Shown: positions 12,405-24,301 of the stretch, piece by piece | Numbering within the stretch: the stretch's first letter is position 1 | How the letters are laid out: every line of letters starts with the position of its first letter | Made by a program: the position numbers and the translations under genes | Assembly (NCBI RefSeq): GCF_932526225.1 | Contig: NC_064048.1 | Coordinates: forward strand, 10,734,688 to 10,798,687 | DNA length: 64,000 bases | Direction: 5' to 3' | Origin: Nematostella vectensis | Taxonomy: Eukaryota; Cnidaria; Anthozoa; Actiniaria; Edwardsiidae | Notes under the pieces: model-generated | Databases searched by the model: none | What the model was told of the DNA's origin: nothing | What the model saw: only the letters and a program-made list of their open reading frames with translations

Positions 12405-12665
12405 AAAATAACGATGTTCTTAAATTTTAGTGTTTATAAAAATATTATGCCCAATGAATTATTAGGAAGAGAAATACACGAATGATCAATAGCAATAATA
12501 TAAGGTTGTTATTATGAGCACACTTTGGCATTTAAGAAAGCATCAGGACTAAAAAAGAAATATTTTCTGATATTTGAGGCTCGGGCATGTTCTTAGGATG
12601 TTCTTAAACATTGACGAAATCTCAGGCTGGACCACGTTCTTATAAAAAGGTTCTTATTAAAAAAA
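12405..12665 (-). repeat. Dispersed repeat family B (TAAGAAC-rich), copy 1
   Basis: The minus strand matches 15915-16300 and 63600-63915. Shared order: TTATAAGAACCTTTTT, then CAGCCTGAGATTTC, then AAGAACATGC, then GAGGCTC, then a TTATTAGGAAGAG-type block and a closing TTAAGAACATC. An adjacent hairpin (CGTTATTTTT and its complement, about 12390-12415) lies at the outer edge. No protein is encoded. Confidence 0.8.
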
Positions 12666-13367
12666 TGGGTGTTATCGATATATTCAGATATTGGGATATA
12701 TTTACTCAGGAAAAACAACAACAAAATATATATAAACATAATTATCTTTTTATCGACCATCTTCTAGTTTAGAGCGAATTATTTAAGCTATTTATCTAAT
12801 TTTCAAGCATGGACGTTAGTCTACAAAGGAGGAGGCAATGTTATGAAGGTTTAATATTCAGTTTTCACTAGCTGTGAAAATTAGCAAATACGCAAGTTCT
12901 GGATATTAAACTAGTTAAAACATTTTATTCGATGTTGAAAATATGCTCCTATTTGTCTTCTTGTGCTCCTGAACGCGTACTCTAGGTAGCCTTTGGTAGC
13001 GGCTTTAACAGACGGTGTATCTCATCGTTACATTTGTTTACCTTTACTGTCTACTCCCTTAATTTCATGGCAGAGGAGATTCGTTTTGTATCCTTAAACT
13101 CTTTTCAAAGCTTTCCTTTGTCATCTTTAAATTTGCTGACAGTTAATTGTTATCACAAATATTTCAACATAGCTCAGCGATGGAAGCAAAGAGACAACAC
13201 CCGAAGACCTCGGTTTATCCTTTCGTGTCTGCAGACCGTACTTTTTCGTGTTTTTGATGGGGGATTCGTTCCTGCTTTCTCTTTGCTTACTTTTTTTCGC
13301 CGAATGGTTTTAAAAACCGCGCGCTTTCTTTTCCGGAGACGGAAAAATCAAGCGTCCCTGTATTGGA

Positions 13368-13398
13368 CCGACCGACCGACCGACCGATCGATCGATCA
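13368..13398. repeat. Tetranucleotide microsatellite (GACC)n(GATC)n
   Basis: Several tandem GACC units merging into GATC units. The surrounding open frame has no protein features. Confidence 0.9.
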
Positions 13399-13505
13399 AT
13401 CTTTTTTTAACACAGATTATTTTCATAAAAATTACAATATAAAACTATGCTCTTCCAAACGGCTGTGTATTATTAAAAAAATATATCTTTCTATTTACCT
13501 TGAAA

Positions 13506-15240
13506 TTAAGAGATTTTCAAAAATTTTGGTAAGATGTATTTTTTTATATTGTTTGAAAGGCTATTCCACAGGACAGCACCTCTATATTGGAAACCGTGTT
13601 TCCCTGTTTTCTTATTTGGTGTGACCACAAACAAACTACCCGACAAATTTCTAAGATTGTACTTATGAATTTGATGCAAATTTATGTATATCTTTGAGAG
13701 GTAGTCTGGAGTTCCTCCATTTTGGGTTTTGTACATATTCATTGCTAACTGTTTAGCCCTCCTGGTCTCAAGGTTATCCCATTTTCCTCATTCAGTATAT
13801 CCCTCGACCGTTGTCATAGGTCGAAAAGGTCAAAGCCCTGGCTGCCCTGTTTTGTAGTATCTGGAGGGTGTTCGACATCCCTTTGCCGCATGTCCTCCAT
13901 ACAGCACTGCAATAATCAAAATATGGCTGTATGAAGGGGTTGTATATTAAAATTCTAGTTTCATGGGGAACAAAATGCCAAGCCTTTCTGAGTGCCCCAA
14001 CTCCTCCAGATACTTTCTTTACCATTTGGTCAATTTGATTTTTCCAGCTTAGGGTTTGATCTATCTCAACTCCCAGGTTTTTATAGCTTATTTCTCGTTT
14101 AAGAAGTTACCCATCTGCCTTCTTTTCAGTGGTGGTAGATTCCTTATGTTATGTGGACTAGCTATTATGGTATATTTTGTTTTGATTACATTTAGGCTCA
14201 ATTTGTTTGCCTTCAGCCATGTACAGACTTCTCTTAAGTCTTCGTTCATGTTTTTCCCCTAAGGTGCATGGTTCTGCACTTGCCACAGTAAGGCTGGCGT
14301 CATCTGCATACATTCGAACGCTAGAGTTTAGATAGCATGCAGGAAGGTCATTGATGTAAACTATAAAGGTATAAATAAAAGCGGTCCTAATATGGATCCT
14401 TGTGGTATTCCGCATTTGATTTCACAGTCACCTGACAGAGCCTTGCCAATGCTTGTTTTCTGTTCCCTCTTTGTTAGATAAGAAGAGAACCACTTGATGC
14501 TTGTTGTACCATAACTGTATAGGCTGGGTTTGGCTAGCAATATCTCGTGGTTCATATTATTTATCAAATTCTTTTTTTTCAAGTCGGAGAATATAACACT
14601 ATTTAGCAGACCCTTATCTATGTTTGTATACCATTCATTTGTTGCATCAAGGAGTGCTGTTTGTGTAGAGTGTTGTGGTCTAAAACCCGATTGAGTTTTA
14701 GAAAGTAGCTTATGCTCTGTCAGCTAACTGTAGTATTGATTAAAAAAATATGCTTTCAATACTTTTTGTGACTGCTGGTAGAACTGTGATATAGGTCGAT
14801 ATTTGTCGGGATTAGTTATAGCATCCTCCTTATAAATGGGAGTGACCCTGGCAGTTTTTCAATCTTCTGGATTGAAAAGTTCCATTAAAAATAGAATGGT
14901 TAAAGATATGAGTTAACGACGGGACAATAATTGATGCTGCCTCTTTCAACAATCTAGTGGACACTCCATCCAGCACACAGGTTTTGTTCAGAGGCAATGC
15001 TCTAATAAGCTTATCAACTTCAAAGATGGTTGTTTCTTTGATTTCAAATGGTCTACGTTCTGCTGGCTTTATGTAATTTGTGAACTGTCTTGTTGAAGGA
15101 GGCAGTTTAGAAGCTAATACAGGCCCGATTTCGGAGAAATGTGAGTTCAAAACATTGGATATTTTCTCTGGCGTAGTGTGGTCTTTGTTGTTATACTTCA
15201 AGTTTTTTAAAGGTTTTGAAGCCTGACTTTTACCTATCAA
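13506..15240 (-). pseudogene. Inactive LINE (Jockey/CR1-like non-LTR retrotransposon) reverse transcriptase
   Basis: The minus strand gives, in order but in several frames: a pre-RT segment (15240-14830) with LPLNKTCVLDGVSTRLLKEA; the fingers/palm block with CGIPQGSILGPLLF (about 14582-14361); the catalytic motif MYADDASL (about 14310); the thumb segment IQPYFDYCSAVW and LQILQNRAARALT (14025-13792); and a C-terminal part with GFQYRGAVLWNSL (about 13620). Stops and frameshifts separate these blocks, so no intact enzyme is made. The endonuclease domain is missing or beyond recognition. The domain order is that of Jockey/CR1-type elements; exact clade assignment needs a tree. Confidence 0.85.
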
Positions 15241-15914
15241 GGAGTTAATTCCTTTCCATGCTTTCTTGCAGCGATGACTAGAATTTCAACAGAGCGAGTA
15301 ATCTAGTTTTTTTCGCACACAATTGACCTTTCAGTATTGCCTAATGGTGTTGATAACTTGTTGACAACCATCCAATGGCCTTCGACAGTAATTATTTTAA
15401 TTGTTTTACCTTTAATGATGTTGATTCGCCAGTGACATTAAGTGTGAAAGCATTTAGAAATGTCTCGTAGCAGTGTTAATTTTCTAGGAAAGTTAGATAA
15501 TGTCCGCCCGTGTTTTTGAACAAAAGCCATGCAAGGCGCATCAGTGGTACCAAAATCTCAGTAAAAAAACGAGGCATTTTTATAATGATAGAAGTGAAAT
15601 GGTTATCGCAGACAAAAGTCAGTTGTTTAAAATAGCGTGACTGGTATACTTGTGTAGCAGGGGATATCGGGGACTATTTCCAAAGGTTTCCGAGCGGAGA
15701 AAGATTACTTTAACACACAATTTCGACGAGATTTTGCGCTGTGTAATTATCAACACGCTCGATCGCCATTACATAACTGAACATGTCCTGGCAAAGGTGC
15801 CTGGCCGGCGCGAGCGCGCTACATGAACGCCTAGGACTTTTCTTAACAAGTGACCGGAAATTGCGCTATGACACTTGCCATGTTATATAAATATCGTGTA
15901 ATAAAATACACCCT

Positions 15915-16300
15915 ACTTTTATAAGAACCTTTTTTTATAAGAACGTCCAGCCTGAGATTTCACATAATTTTAAGAACATGCTAAGAACATGACAAGGCTC
16001 AAATAGCAGCAAAATGTCGAGTTTTGTTTGTGTGGTGTATTCTAAAATGAAGAATCCAATTGTGATTATAATGCACCCTTAAATATTATTGCTACTGATC
16101 ATTTGTGTGATTATCTTCCTAATAATGCATTGTTTGTCTTTTTTTAATTCATCTTGATCTTTTTGCACAGACCTCGGCCTCGGTCTGTGCAAAAAAGCCC
16201 GCGGGCTGAGATTTCCCAGTACGGACCTCGCGCTCGGTTAATAAGTAGTGTATATACACTAAAATTTAAGAACATCTTTAAGAACATCTTCAGCCTTAAA
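15915..16300 (+). repeat. Dispersed repeat family B, copy 2, with perfect hairpin
   Basis: Same TAAGAAC-rich order as copies at 12405 (inverted) and 63600. It carries a perfect 14-bp-arm hairpin at 16160-16195 (TTTTTGCACAGACC, 8-base loop, then the complement). With copy 1 it brackets the dead LINE, heads facing inward, but sequence just inside the two heads is not shared, so they are probably separate insertions rather than one element's ends. Confidence 0.8.
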
Positions 16301-17385
16301 TTGCACGTTCTCATAAAAGAAAAAGTGTACAAGAAATTTGCTTCTCAGATCTGTTTGTATTATCGTGGAAATATTTATTTCTGTGATTTTCACAGAGTTT
16401 ACCCGGAAGTAAGATAATTCCCTGTGTTGCTGTTGCAACTGCGACGTCCATGTTATCGCAAAATATTGCAAAATAACCGCTGTTGTTGGTTTTTATATAA
16501 TAAATTCCATCAGTGTCTATCATTCGACCACCCAAATACAATTCATTCATCATGAAATCACTTTAACCTGATAAGAACATATTTTAAAATGAAACAGAAT
16601 AACATTTGCATTTGATGTGAAACAAGAGCATTCCGATACAAATATAGAGAAACACTTTCGTTACGCACCTTTTAGCCTCGATATCCATCAAGAAACTCGA
16701 TCAAAGAAATTCACAGCAGAATGGGTAATTCTATTATACTTCGCGGACTAAATGAGTGGCAAATCTCCCACATGAAATATTCGCGCCTTCACGGACAAAT
16801 AAGGAATTGTAGTTTCCTTGAACAAGCGCATTGTGAAGGGATATAAATAAGGGATATTAGAGTTATAAAGTGTTAATGATGAAACAGCTTAGACAAAACA
16901 AACGAATTGAATAATTATTCGTAAGCATTGGAGTCTATTATGTGTGGTAAAGCCACGCTGATACAGGTCGCCCGTTTATTTGCTGAAAAATATCCAAACA
17001 AAACAGTTTTTTTTTTGCTCTTTTCTAGACATACTAAAAGAAGAAACGCGATTTTTCTTTGTAAAGAGGCTTTGCGAAGTGTGTAAATCAAGTGTTGACT
17101 TGGTTATTTCATAACAAACAATAAAAAGAAAAAGCAAGCTAGAAAAAACAGTTTTTTTAAAACAAGATTACGGCCATACCTTCTTGTGGCGTAACGGTCA
17201 CTCTATAATTTTATTTTTTGTGTTTCTTTAATTTCTAGTTTTCGCGATGTAAACACAGTCAAACATCTGTATGCATGCACTCAATAGGATAATTTGTCAG
17301 CGATTCACCAGCCTTAGCTTGAAATATCAATCACGTTCCCAGAGCCCAGTACCTTTCGCAGATCAAGCACGACACGGGCGCAGCA
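16301..17385. other. No gene recognised
   Basis: AT-rich non-coding sequence. No domain, splice-bounded open frame or clear repeat was identified. Confidence 0.5.
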
Positions 17386-17578
17386 AATTGAACACATTTG
17401 TAATAACGGCCTTATTTGTAATAAGGTAGGTCACATTTGTAATAACGGCCTTATTTGTAATAAGGTAGGTCACATTTGTAATAACGGCCTTATTTGTAAT
17501 AAGGTAGGTCACATTTGTAATAACGGCCGCATTTGTAATAAGATAGGTCACATTTGTAATAGAGAAGGCCACATTTGT
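17386..17578. repeat. Tandem array, 39-bp unit, about 5 copies
   Basis: The unit starts ACATTTGTAATAACGGCC and ends AATAAGGTAGGTC. ATTTGTAATA occurs twice per unit, so each unit is itself a diverged dimer. The translated Ile-Thr-Asn repeat frame across it is an artefact. Confidence 0.95.
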
Positions 17579-20093
17579 AAAAACTAGCTATATCTCTTGA
17601 AAGAAACATCGTAGTGCAACCAAACGTGGAAGATGTCATGTAAGTGCATACCTGTCAACTTCCGAAAATCTCAGGGCTTGGAATTTTTTGGGGGTGGGAG
17701 GGGAAAAATATCTTTTTTTTGGGGGGGGGGGGTGGGTATACCCTCGCAGGCGTTTGCCGTATAGAAAGCTCTCGCTCACAAATCCACTGAAAATGTCACA
17801 AGGGTGTTAGATAAATTGCGCAAGGAAATTATTGTTTTAATTATTTAAATAAGAAAAAAACAGGCAAAACGTCGCATATCAAGAAAATTTAGCCAAAAAT
17901 TGTCGTTTTTCCAAGACGCGGTCACTTCCATATATTCATTATTTAGAAAATCTGCACGATTCTTGACATTTTTTGGGGCTGCCGTACCGCAGGTGCTTCG
18001 CAAACTTTGTGAATTGTCTTCAGATGAGACTAAACAGTGACTGTGGCCATCTTTAGTCAATGGAGAAAGCCTCTGAAAAAAAAAATTCCTCTAAACCCCT
18101 AAAACAACAACGGTTTCTTCATATGGATTTTCTATACAATAATTTTTCGTAAGCAATAAATATCGCTAAAACGCTTGAGATCTGGTGCTCAACGCGGGAG
18201 GGAGGGAGAAAGGGTCCAAAATCTTGAGGCTCCCCCCAACGGGAAAGGTATGTAAGTGTAAAGGGGGGTGCAACGATATAGACACGTGGGTGATGTCGAC
18301 ACCCCTACCAATTGGTCGACCTATCGATTTGGTGACGTCAAAGATGACGTCACATGTCAAATAAACATCTCGTTGCACACTTACATGACACCTACCAAGT
18401 CTGATTTCGTACGATGTTCCATTCATGTGATATTAAAATTTTTGTTTCTTCGCCTCTTTCCCCTGCGTCATTTTCCTCCTCTATTCGCCTCCAGGAACCC
18501 CGCATAAAAAAGAAACGATTTTCTTTCTGATGAGAAAAGATGCCTGGTGAGGAGGCTACAGTCAAGAGCCAACTTGGTAATAAAATGCAAAATGGTATTC
18601 AGTAGTCTTTGAGGGTTTAACGGTCTACTTACATCTTATAATGAACTTGCCTAATAAATAGCGCGTCAGGGTTTCCTTAATTGCCAAACACTAAAACGTG
18701 CTGTATCGTGATACGTTAGCGTGACGTGACCGTTAACATGGAATAACCCAGCATCCGCTGTCTTAACATTAACTGTAGAAAATGATGTTTACAATGGTCT
18801 AGCGTTCGGCATGGAATACCGTAAATGTTAAAGAATGTCGATCAACCAATCCTTTATTATTAAAAATACAATGGTTATTTGCAAGAAAACTATCAAATAT
18901 CAATTTACGAATGATGTCTTATTAGTTATTGACAATAATGACGCGTGCGCTAACAAAACCTGACGGTGCAGATCTTTTTCACAAAGTGACGTCCTTTAAC
19001 GAGTTGACAAACGCTATGATGAGAGTTGAAATACAGCGTGACGAAAACAGCTCGATTGCGTGCCAGTTAACACCACCAAAATATAAAAGAAATGAGTGTT
19101 AATAAATATTAATTTATCTTTAAGTTAATGATTGAACCAGCTATACTGAGTTTCACAAACAAGAATAATTAAAGGCAATAAAAATAAAAGGAAGAAAATC
19201 CTAAGATATTAATATAAAACGACGTCATTCTTACCAACGTTGATATAATTGTTTTTGATAGTGTAAAATTGATATAAAACGACGCAATTCTTACCTCTGG
19301 TGCTATATAACTGTTTTTGGTAGCTAAAAATTACCCCAGTAATGCAATAAAATCAAACGAAAAAAATCCTTAGATATTAATATAAAACGATGTAATTCTT
19401 ACCTCCGGTGCTATATAACTGTTTCTGGTAGTTTGAAATTACCCCAGTATTTTCCAATCGCGCTTCTAAGGCTTTCTTCGTTTTGTAACATTTAATACGT
19501 ATCAGCTTGATTATTCTTTGCGTCTAGCACAACGCTGACTTCTAAACGACACATAGTAAGCTTTATATTGAAACGTGAATAAAGGAACGTGTGAGACATT
19601 TTTTTTTTGCAAACCTTAGAAAATATTGCTAAAAACCAGGTCGTGTTACTTTATTTGTGTTACCTTACTGAGCGGCTTTGATGTTTTGTTGGAGACTTAG
19701 CAAGAGTTGACGGCCAAAAGCTACAGAGAGGTATACGGCCAATATCTTTGTTTTTCAAATCACATCAGTAGTATGTAAATTTGTAGTTTCCAAAACACTT
19801 GAAGCCCTTGTCTCATCCGCCGTCTGGGTCGCATGTAGAAGCTAAGTCGTGGTGTCTATTTATAGCCATGACACCTTCGATGCCTCGAGGGAAGTTATCG
19901 CTCAAAGCACAGTTTGAAGGGGTGGGAGGGGAAAGGAAAGGGGGGAAGGGAAAGGGAAAGGGCGTGGTGTAGATGCCTATTCAAATAACATTGAGTTGAT
20001 AACAGCAGTCAAGCGCGCCCCTTAGGGCCGATTCCTAAGTAATTCTATATACCTTTTTTTTTACTGTTTATCAAATTGACGTCTTGTAATCTC
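17579..20093. other. No gene recognised; three-copy imperfect repeat at 19200-19460
   Basis: Sequences with ATATAAAACGAYGTAATTCTTACC, then CTATATAACTGTTT and TTACCCCAGTA recur at about 19210, 19270 and 19380 (spacing 60-110 bp). Positions 17640-17735 hold a G-rich tract. No coding evidence was found in the interval. Confidence 0.5.
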
Positions 20094-20345
20094 GTCATAT
20101 CAATATTTGGGTGACCTTCATACCCACACGGCCGACCTCTTGGAGGTCTGGGTCTACGGGCTTTTCAAAATCAGTGATAAAAAGATTTGACCAAGCGATC
20201 AAGTTTTTCTAACAAATTTTGGCCGCGAGTCTCAATTTGACAGGAATAAGCATTTTTCACCAAGATTTCTGGAGATCCGGGAGCGAAAAAACTTTAGCTC
20301 TATAGGACACTATGTGGGGAATATGTTTGATATGGGTATTTCATT
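20094..20345 (+). repeat. Dispersed repeat family A, copy 2
   Basis: Matches 45475-45750 on the same strand and 3535-3815 inverted. Begins near ATATCAATATTTGGGTGACC and ends near TGTGGGGAATATGTTTGAT. Non-coding. Confidence 0.78.
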
Positions 20346-22837
20346 TATGTTTTCGGATGATAATATTTAATCGTCCGTATTTGATGGGCTACTGTTTTAT
20401 CTTATTTATCGGAAACCGATTTAAGTGAGGGTTAGAAAATGGATGCGAGTGTTCTATGGGATTAAGGGCACGAATTAACAAAAATCAGCGATAGCATTTG
20501 ATGCATATCTTTGCATTTCAAACGCTGCTCGCCAATATAACTACTCCCGTAACTTCTGTTACAAGTTGTTTTGAGCACAGAGTTTTCATCGAAAAAGTGA
20601 ATTGTTGCAGGATTCAAGTTACTAATCTTATCTAAAAACACATTGGTTCGATGAAACCACGTTCTCTGTTGTTGTCGATTCAACACGAGTAACACTTATC
20701 TTTTTATGAGATTAGCAAATCTAATATAATGATGGTTTTTTTTTATAGAAGTGCTTGGGACGTCCGCTGGGTGCACAACTCCACCAAGAACAAGTCTCTG
20801 TCGAATTTCAGCAACATATGTACTTGGCATGATCAGCTTTAGTGCTCAACAAATCCCACAACATCGGGCGTTATTTTTGGGCGTGGGTACGCTGACTTAA
20901 TGCATTTCGCAAAAAAATTATAATTCTCGTCAAATTAGCAATCTCGTTTGGCGAATGTGACGGTGAGATGGACGGTGTAGGTACAAAACTCTTTTACGAT
21001 AAATGACTGGAAGTTTACATCCGCTCTGGTAAACGCCCCCTCTACTATTTTTTTGAACATGTGAAATCGGTAGCATTTTACAATATGCCCTTGGCAAAAT
21101 GTAAGGAACAAATAAGATTCGTTTTCCAGAAAGCGCAAGAGGGTTGCCGCTCAAAATTCAAACGTTTCAGAGATAAATAGTGAGCGTTTGCGAAGGTTTA
21201 AAAATACGATTGAGCGAGCTGCTTTCCCACGGTCGTTTTTCATTGGCTGAACTTTTTCTTAAATGTTTACGGTGTTCAAGCCGAATCTGATTGGTCAAAG
21301 TTGTTCAGCATGGCCCGCTTTCTGTGTCCTCACTGTAACAAGGCAAATATCAGGGTTCTTTCCTGATTGAAAAAATTCCCATAATGGCGGCCACCTCAAA
21401 TTATTTCAACGTGAATTGTTATGCTAATGCGTTTTCCAAACGAGACTTTTGATTGGCCGCCAAGAAATAGCCCTTAGCGATCATTCGCTATTTCAGTGTA
21501 TAATACAGAAGATTTACTATCCTATTATAGTCCATAGGCCAGGCAAGATTTTATTATCATTTCGGGGACTAACAATCACTATGTCCAATGCGAAGAGGAC
21601 ACTGAGAGGGTTTAAAAAAAATGTATGATAGCCATTTTGAAAATGTAGCTAAATTACTTATTTTTATGATTGAAATATAAAAAATGCGATGAAAACGAGG
21701 CTCTAGATAAAAAAGCGACGAAATAATGAATAAAATGGTATTTATGAAAAAAACAAACGAAATTCAGAAAGAACAATTAGAACAGACTGCAAATCCAGTC
21801 TTTCTCTGCGAAAAGGGATTTATTAGGTGCAAGAGACTTGCTGCTTTTGCAGTGCATTCTGGGTAATCAAGATGGCGGCGGCCATGCAAGGTAATACAAT
21901 TCTTTTGTTTTCATCGCTATTTTTTTTCTTTTGGACATAAAGCTGTTGGTTTTAACATGGACAGGGATATGTCTGAATGTGTCTTGCATAATAATATTGA
22001 CATTTAATGCTGCTAACAGTTCAATTGCGATAGAAAAGCGGTCTGAAGTTTGAGCCTAGATGTTGGTCAACGACAGGGTGAACCCTTAACAGATCTTGAG
22101 AGACCTCCAGGACTGCAGCACGTTTAGTGCTTCTGCCGCATGAACAATCTTGTGTTTTCGCCCTACGGCCAATACAAAGGGTCATCGTGTACTAATTCCC
22201 TCTCAATCGGGTCTTAATTTTAAAGAAATTATAAAAACTTCCGACATTAAATATCTATTTTCAAAGAAAAACTATACCATGAGAATAATTATATTATAAG
22301 TATAATGTGTCCACATACTTTCTAGATTTATACTGAATCAATGACATGATTATCGAGAGCCGCTAAGCACTATTTGTATGAGAACCTGTTTTCATCACGT
22401 ATAGTCATTTATGAAAACGAAATGTCTGCAAGATCAAAGTGGTATTGACAAGGATGAAAAATCTGTGCATTTAACTCAAAATAACTGAACCAATTCTAAT
22501 AACGTTGATTTTTTATCCTAATTGTGTAGAAATATATATCTCTAGAAATCTATAGTGGTATAAATTCCTTTTTATCTAAAGTATGCATTTTTTTTCGATA
22601 TTTTAATGATTTGGGAACCCTGTGGTTTTTCATACAAGCCTTGTATCGGGAAATGCGATCCCGCTTTTCGGGGTGCTTGCGTACTTCGATTTTTTTTTAA
22701 TCTTTGAGTATGTTATAGAGGAACACTTTCTGTGTAAGAAACCGCTAAAAAACCTTGTGCTGCAATTAGTCCGACGTTGGCCCCTTTTTTGACGTAGATT
22801 GACCGGACTAAAGAGGTCTCCAAGGATAACGTGGGCT
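20346..22837. other. No gene recognised apart from a promoter-like spot
   Basis: Short open frames at 20462-20695 and 20930-21160 (minus) show no recognisable domain, and I do not call them. The only suggestive site is the initiator-like motif at 21850-21896, listed separately. Confidence 0.4.
21850..21896 (+). promoter_or_regulatory. Possible initiator/first exon: YY1-type AAGATGGCGGC followed by a splice donor
   Basis: TGCATTCTGGGTAA (its complement resembles the ZNF143-type CCCAGAATGCA core) is followed by AAGATGGCGGCGGCCATG and then CAAG|GTAATA. In animals AAGATGGCGGC at a start codon marks many housekeeping promoters. Here it would encode MAAAMQ before a donor at 21891. No downstream exon was found, and the same motif occurs inside repeats in this window, so this may be chance. 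Confidence 0.3.
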
Positions 22838-23543
22838 ACTTACCGACAATTGATGCACCAGCATCAAATATGTCAACAGTGAGGTCCTTTGCCAGCCGCT
22901 TAAGATAAAGGACGCCCTCCATCTTAACACTATCGTAGCTGTCTTTGATCAAGCCCTTAATGCGAAGGCAATTGAGATCAAATGGATAAACAAAGTGAAG
23001 TTCGAACACATAGTTCTGAGAATGGGGGCATTCCATACGATCTGTACATTACTAGGGATTTTTGGCAAAAGATTCCGAGACGCTGGAGTGACTGACCTGT
23101 GCGTTGAATCGCAAATTCTCGCAGAAGGATCAGTAACTGGGGTCATGGAAGGACGGAGGTACAATCGGGCAGTGCGTATGCATAATCTTGTGTATGAAGC
23201 TCTGATGAGACAGGCATGGGGGGCTTCATAGAGGGGATAGGCAAAGAGAAGAAAGCCGTTGTAGAAAACACTAGCAGGGATGAAGAGCTTGTACGATAAT
23301 GTCTGCGAGTCTGAGTTTAACAAACAAATGAGCGATCAAGCGTTTCACGAGGTTGCAGAACTTTTCAAAAGATACACTCTTTTCCTTCGCAACGATAACG
23401 GAAACCTGTCGGCATTCTGGATGAGTTACCTTGACCTTGCCGAGATTCTCCTGGCGCTGGTCCGATCTACAAGAGAAGGTGACTGGGCCTTACATCTGAC
23501 AGCCATAAGAGATATGATCCCTTGGTGTTTCGCCTATGATAAC

Positions 23544-23548
23544 GTCAA
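23544..23548. repeat. Target-site duplication GTCAA, left copy
   Basis: Directly adjoins the left LTR; its partner is at 27593-27597. Five base pairs is the usual Ty3/gypsy duplication size. Confidence 0.92.
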
Positions 23549-23671
23549 TGTAATGTATTTGAGAAAAACCTTAGGATCAAAACGAATAAACAGTAATGGC
23601 GGACTCTCGTTGTTTATTGCTGTTACCCAGAAAACCTTGCGGTCATACAAACAGGAATCCCAAACATTACA
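23549..23671 (-). repeat. LTR, 3' copy for the minus-strand element
   Basis: 123 bp, TGTAATG...CATTACA, same sequence as 27470-27592. It is unusually short for a Ty3/gypsy LTR but has the canonical TG...CA ends. Confidence 0.93.
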
Positions 23672-23856
23672 TACTGCCCCACCCAAGTTTACAACTAAAA
23701 GATACTTGCTTGCTGAGGCCAGTAAAACTATCAAATTTATACACACAACATGTCAATAAGTAAAAAACAACAACAATGTCCATGACAAGTTCTTGACAAG
23801 TTGTCAATCCATCAGATCCGGAAAAATGTACACAGTGTGTGATATGCTGCTTAAAA

Positions 23857-24301
23857 TTAACATACATAGTCTTTGAGGTGAGTAGGTGTGGTTTTGAGTC
23901 GAGTACTTCTTCGCAGAGTACTTGCAGGTTCAGAAGCTGGAAGCTCTGTCTTCTTCGGTTCCAATGAAGGTTCTGGAACTGTGATCTCAGGTTCCTTAAA
24001 TTCCTCTGGAATCTGCTTGGGTACAGTTGTTTGCATTGGAACTTGGGCCAATTCTGTTGAACTCTGAAGATCATTGGCGACTGTGGGTGTGCTTGTCCTC
24101 AGGCAAAGATGTTCAACATGTCGTCGAAACACTCCACCTGAACTGAGTTGAACGACATACGAAAACCGGTCCTGACTGTTGAATAATTGTTCCACATAAC
24201 CACTTTGGACCATATGAAAAATTCTTGACAAATACTGGGTCATTCACTTCTGGATGGTTACTGCAGCAGTACTGGAGTTTGTCTTGAATACCTCGATCCA
24301 C
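23857..24301 (-). pseudogene. Remnant of the integrase C-terminus and tail of the same element
   Basis: Downstream of the main frame, short frames encode NDPVFVKNFSYGPKW, like the GPY/F-type module that follows the integrase core, and then RRSTRLKTTPTHLKDYV, the basic C-terminal tail common in these elements. The central core with the second aspartate and the glutamate is absent, consistent with an internal deletion near 24290-24300 plus a frame change. Confidence 0.75.

Noticed and set aside
13034-13624. 196-codon plus-strand frame
   Set aside because: No domain, low-complexity AT-rich composition, and it overlaps the LINE remnant and a microsatellite.
12405-16300. One transposon with 300-bp terminal inverted repeats carrying a LINE
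   Set aside because: Sequence immediately inside the two copies is not shared and a third solo copy exists at 63600, so separate insertions are simpler.
20930-21154. Two overlapping minus-strand frames with FTRADVN-type sequence
   Set aside because: No recognisable domain or splice context; support too weak to call a gene.
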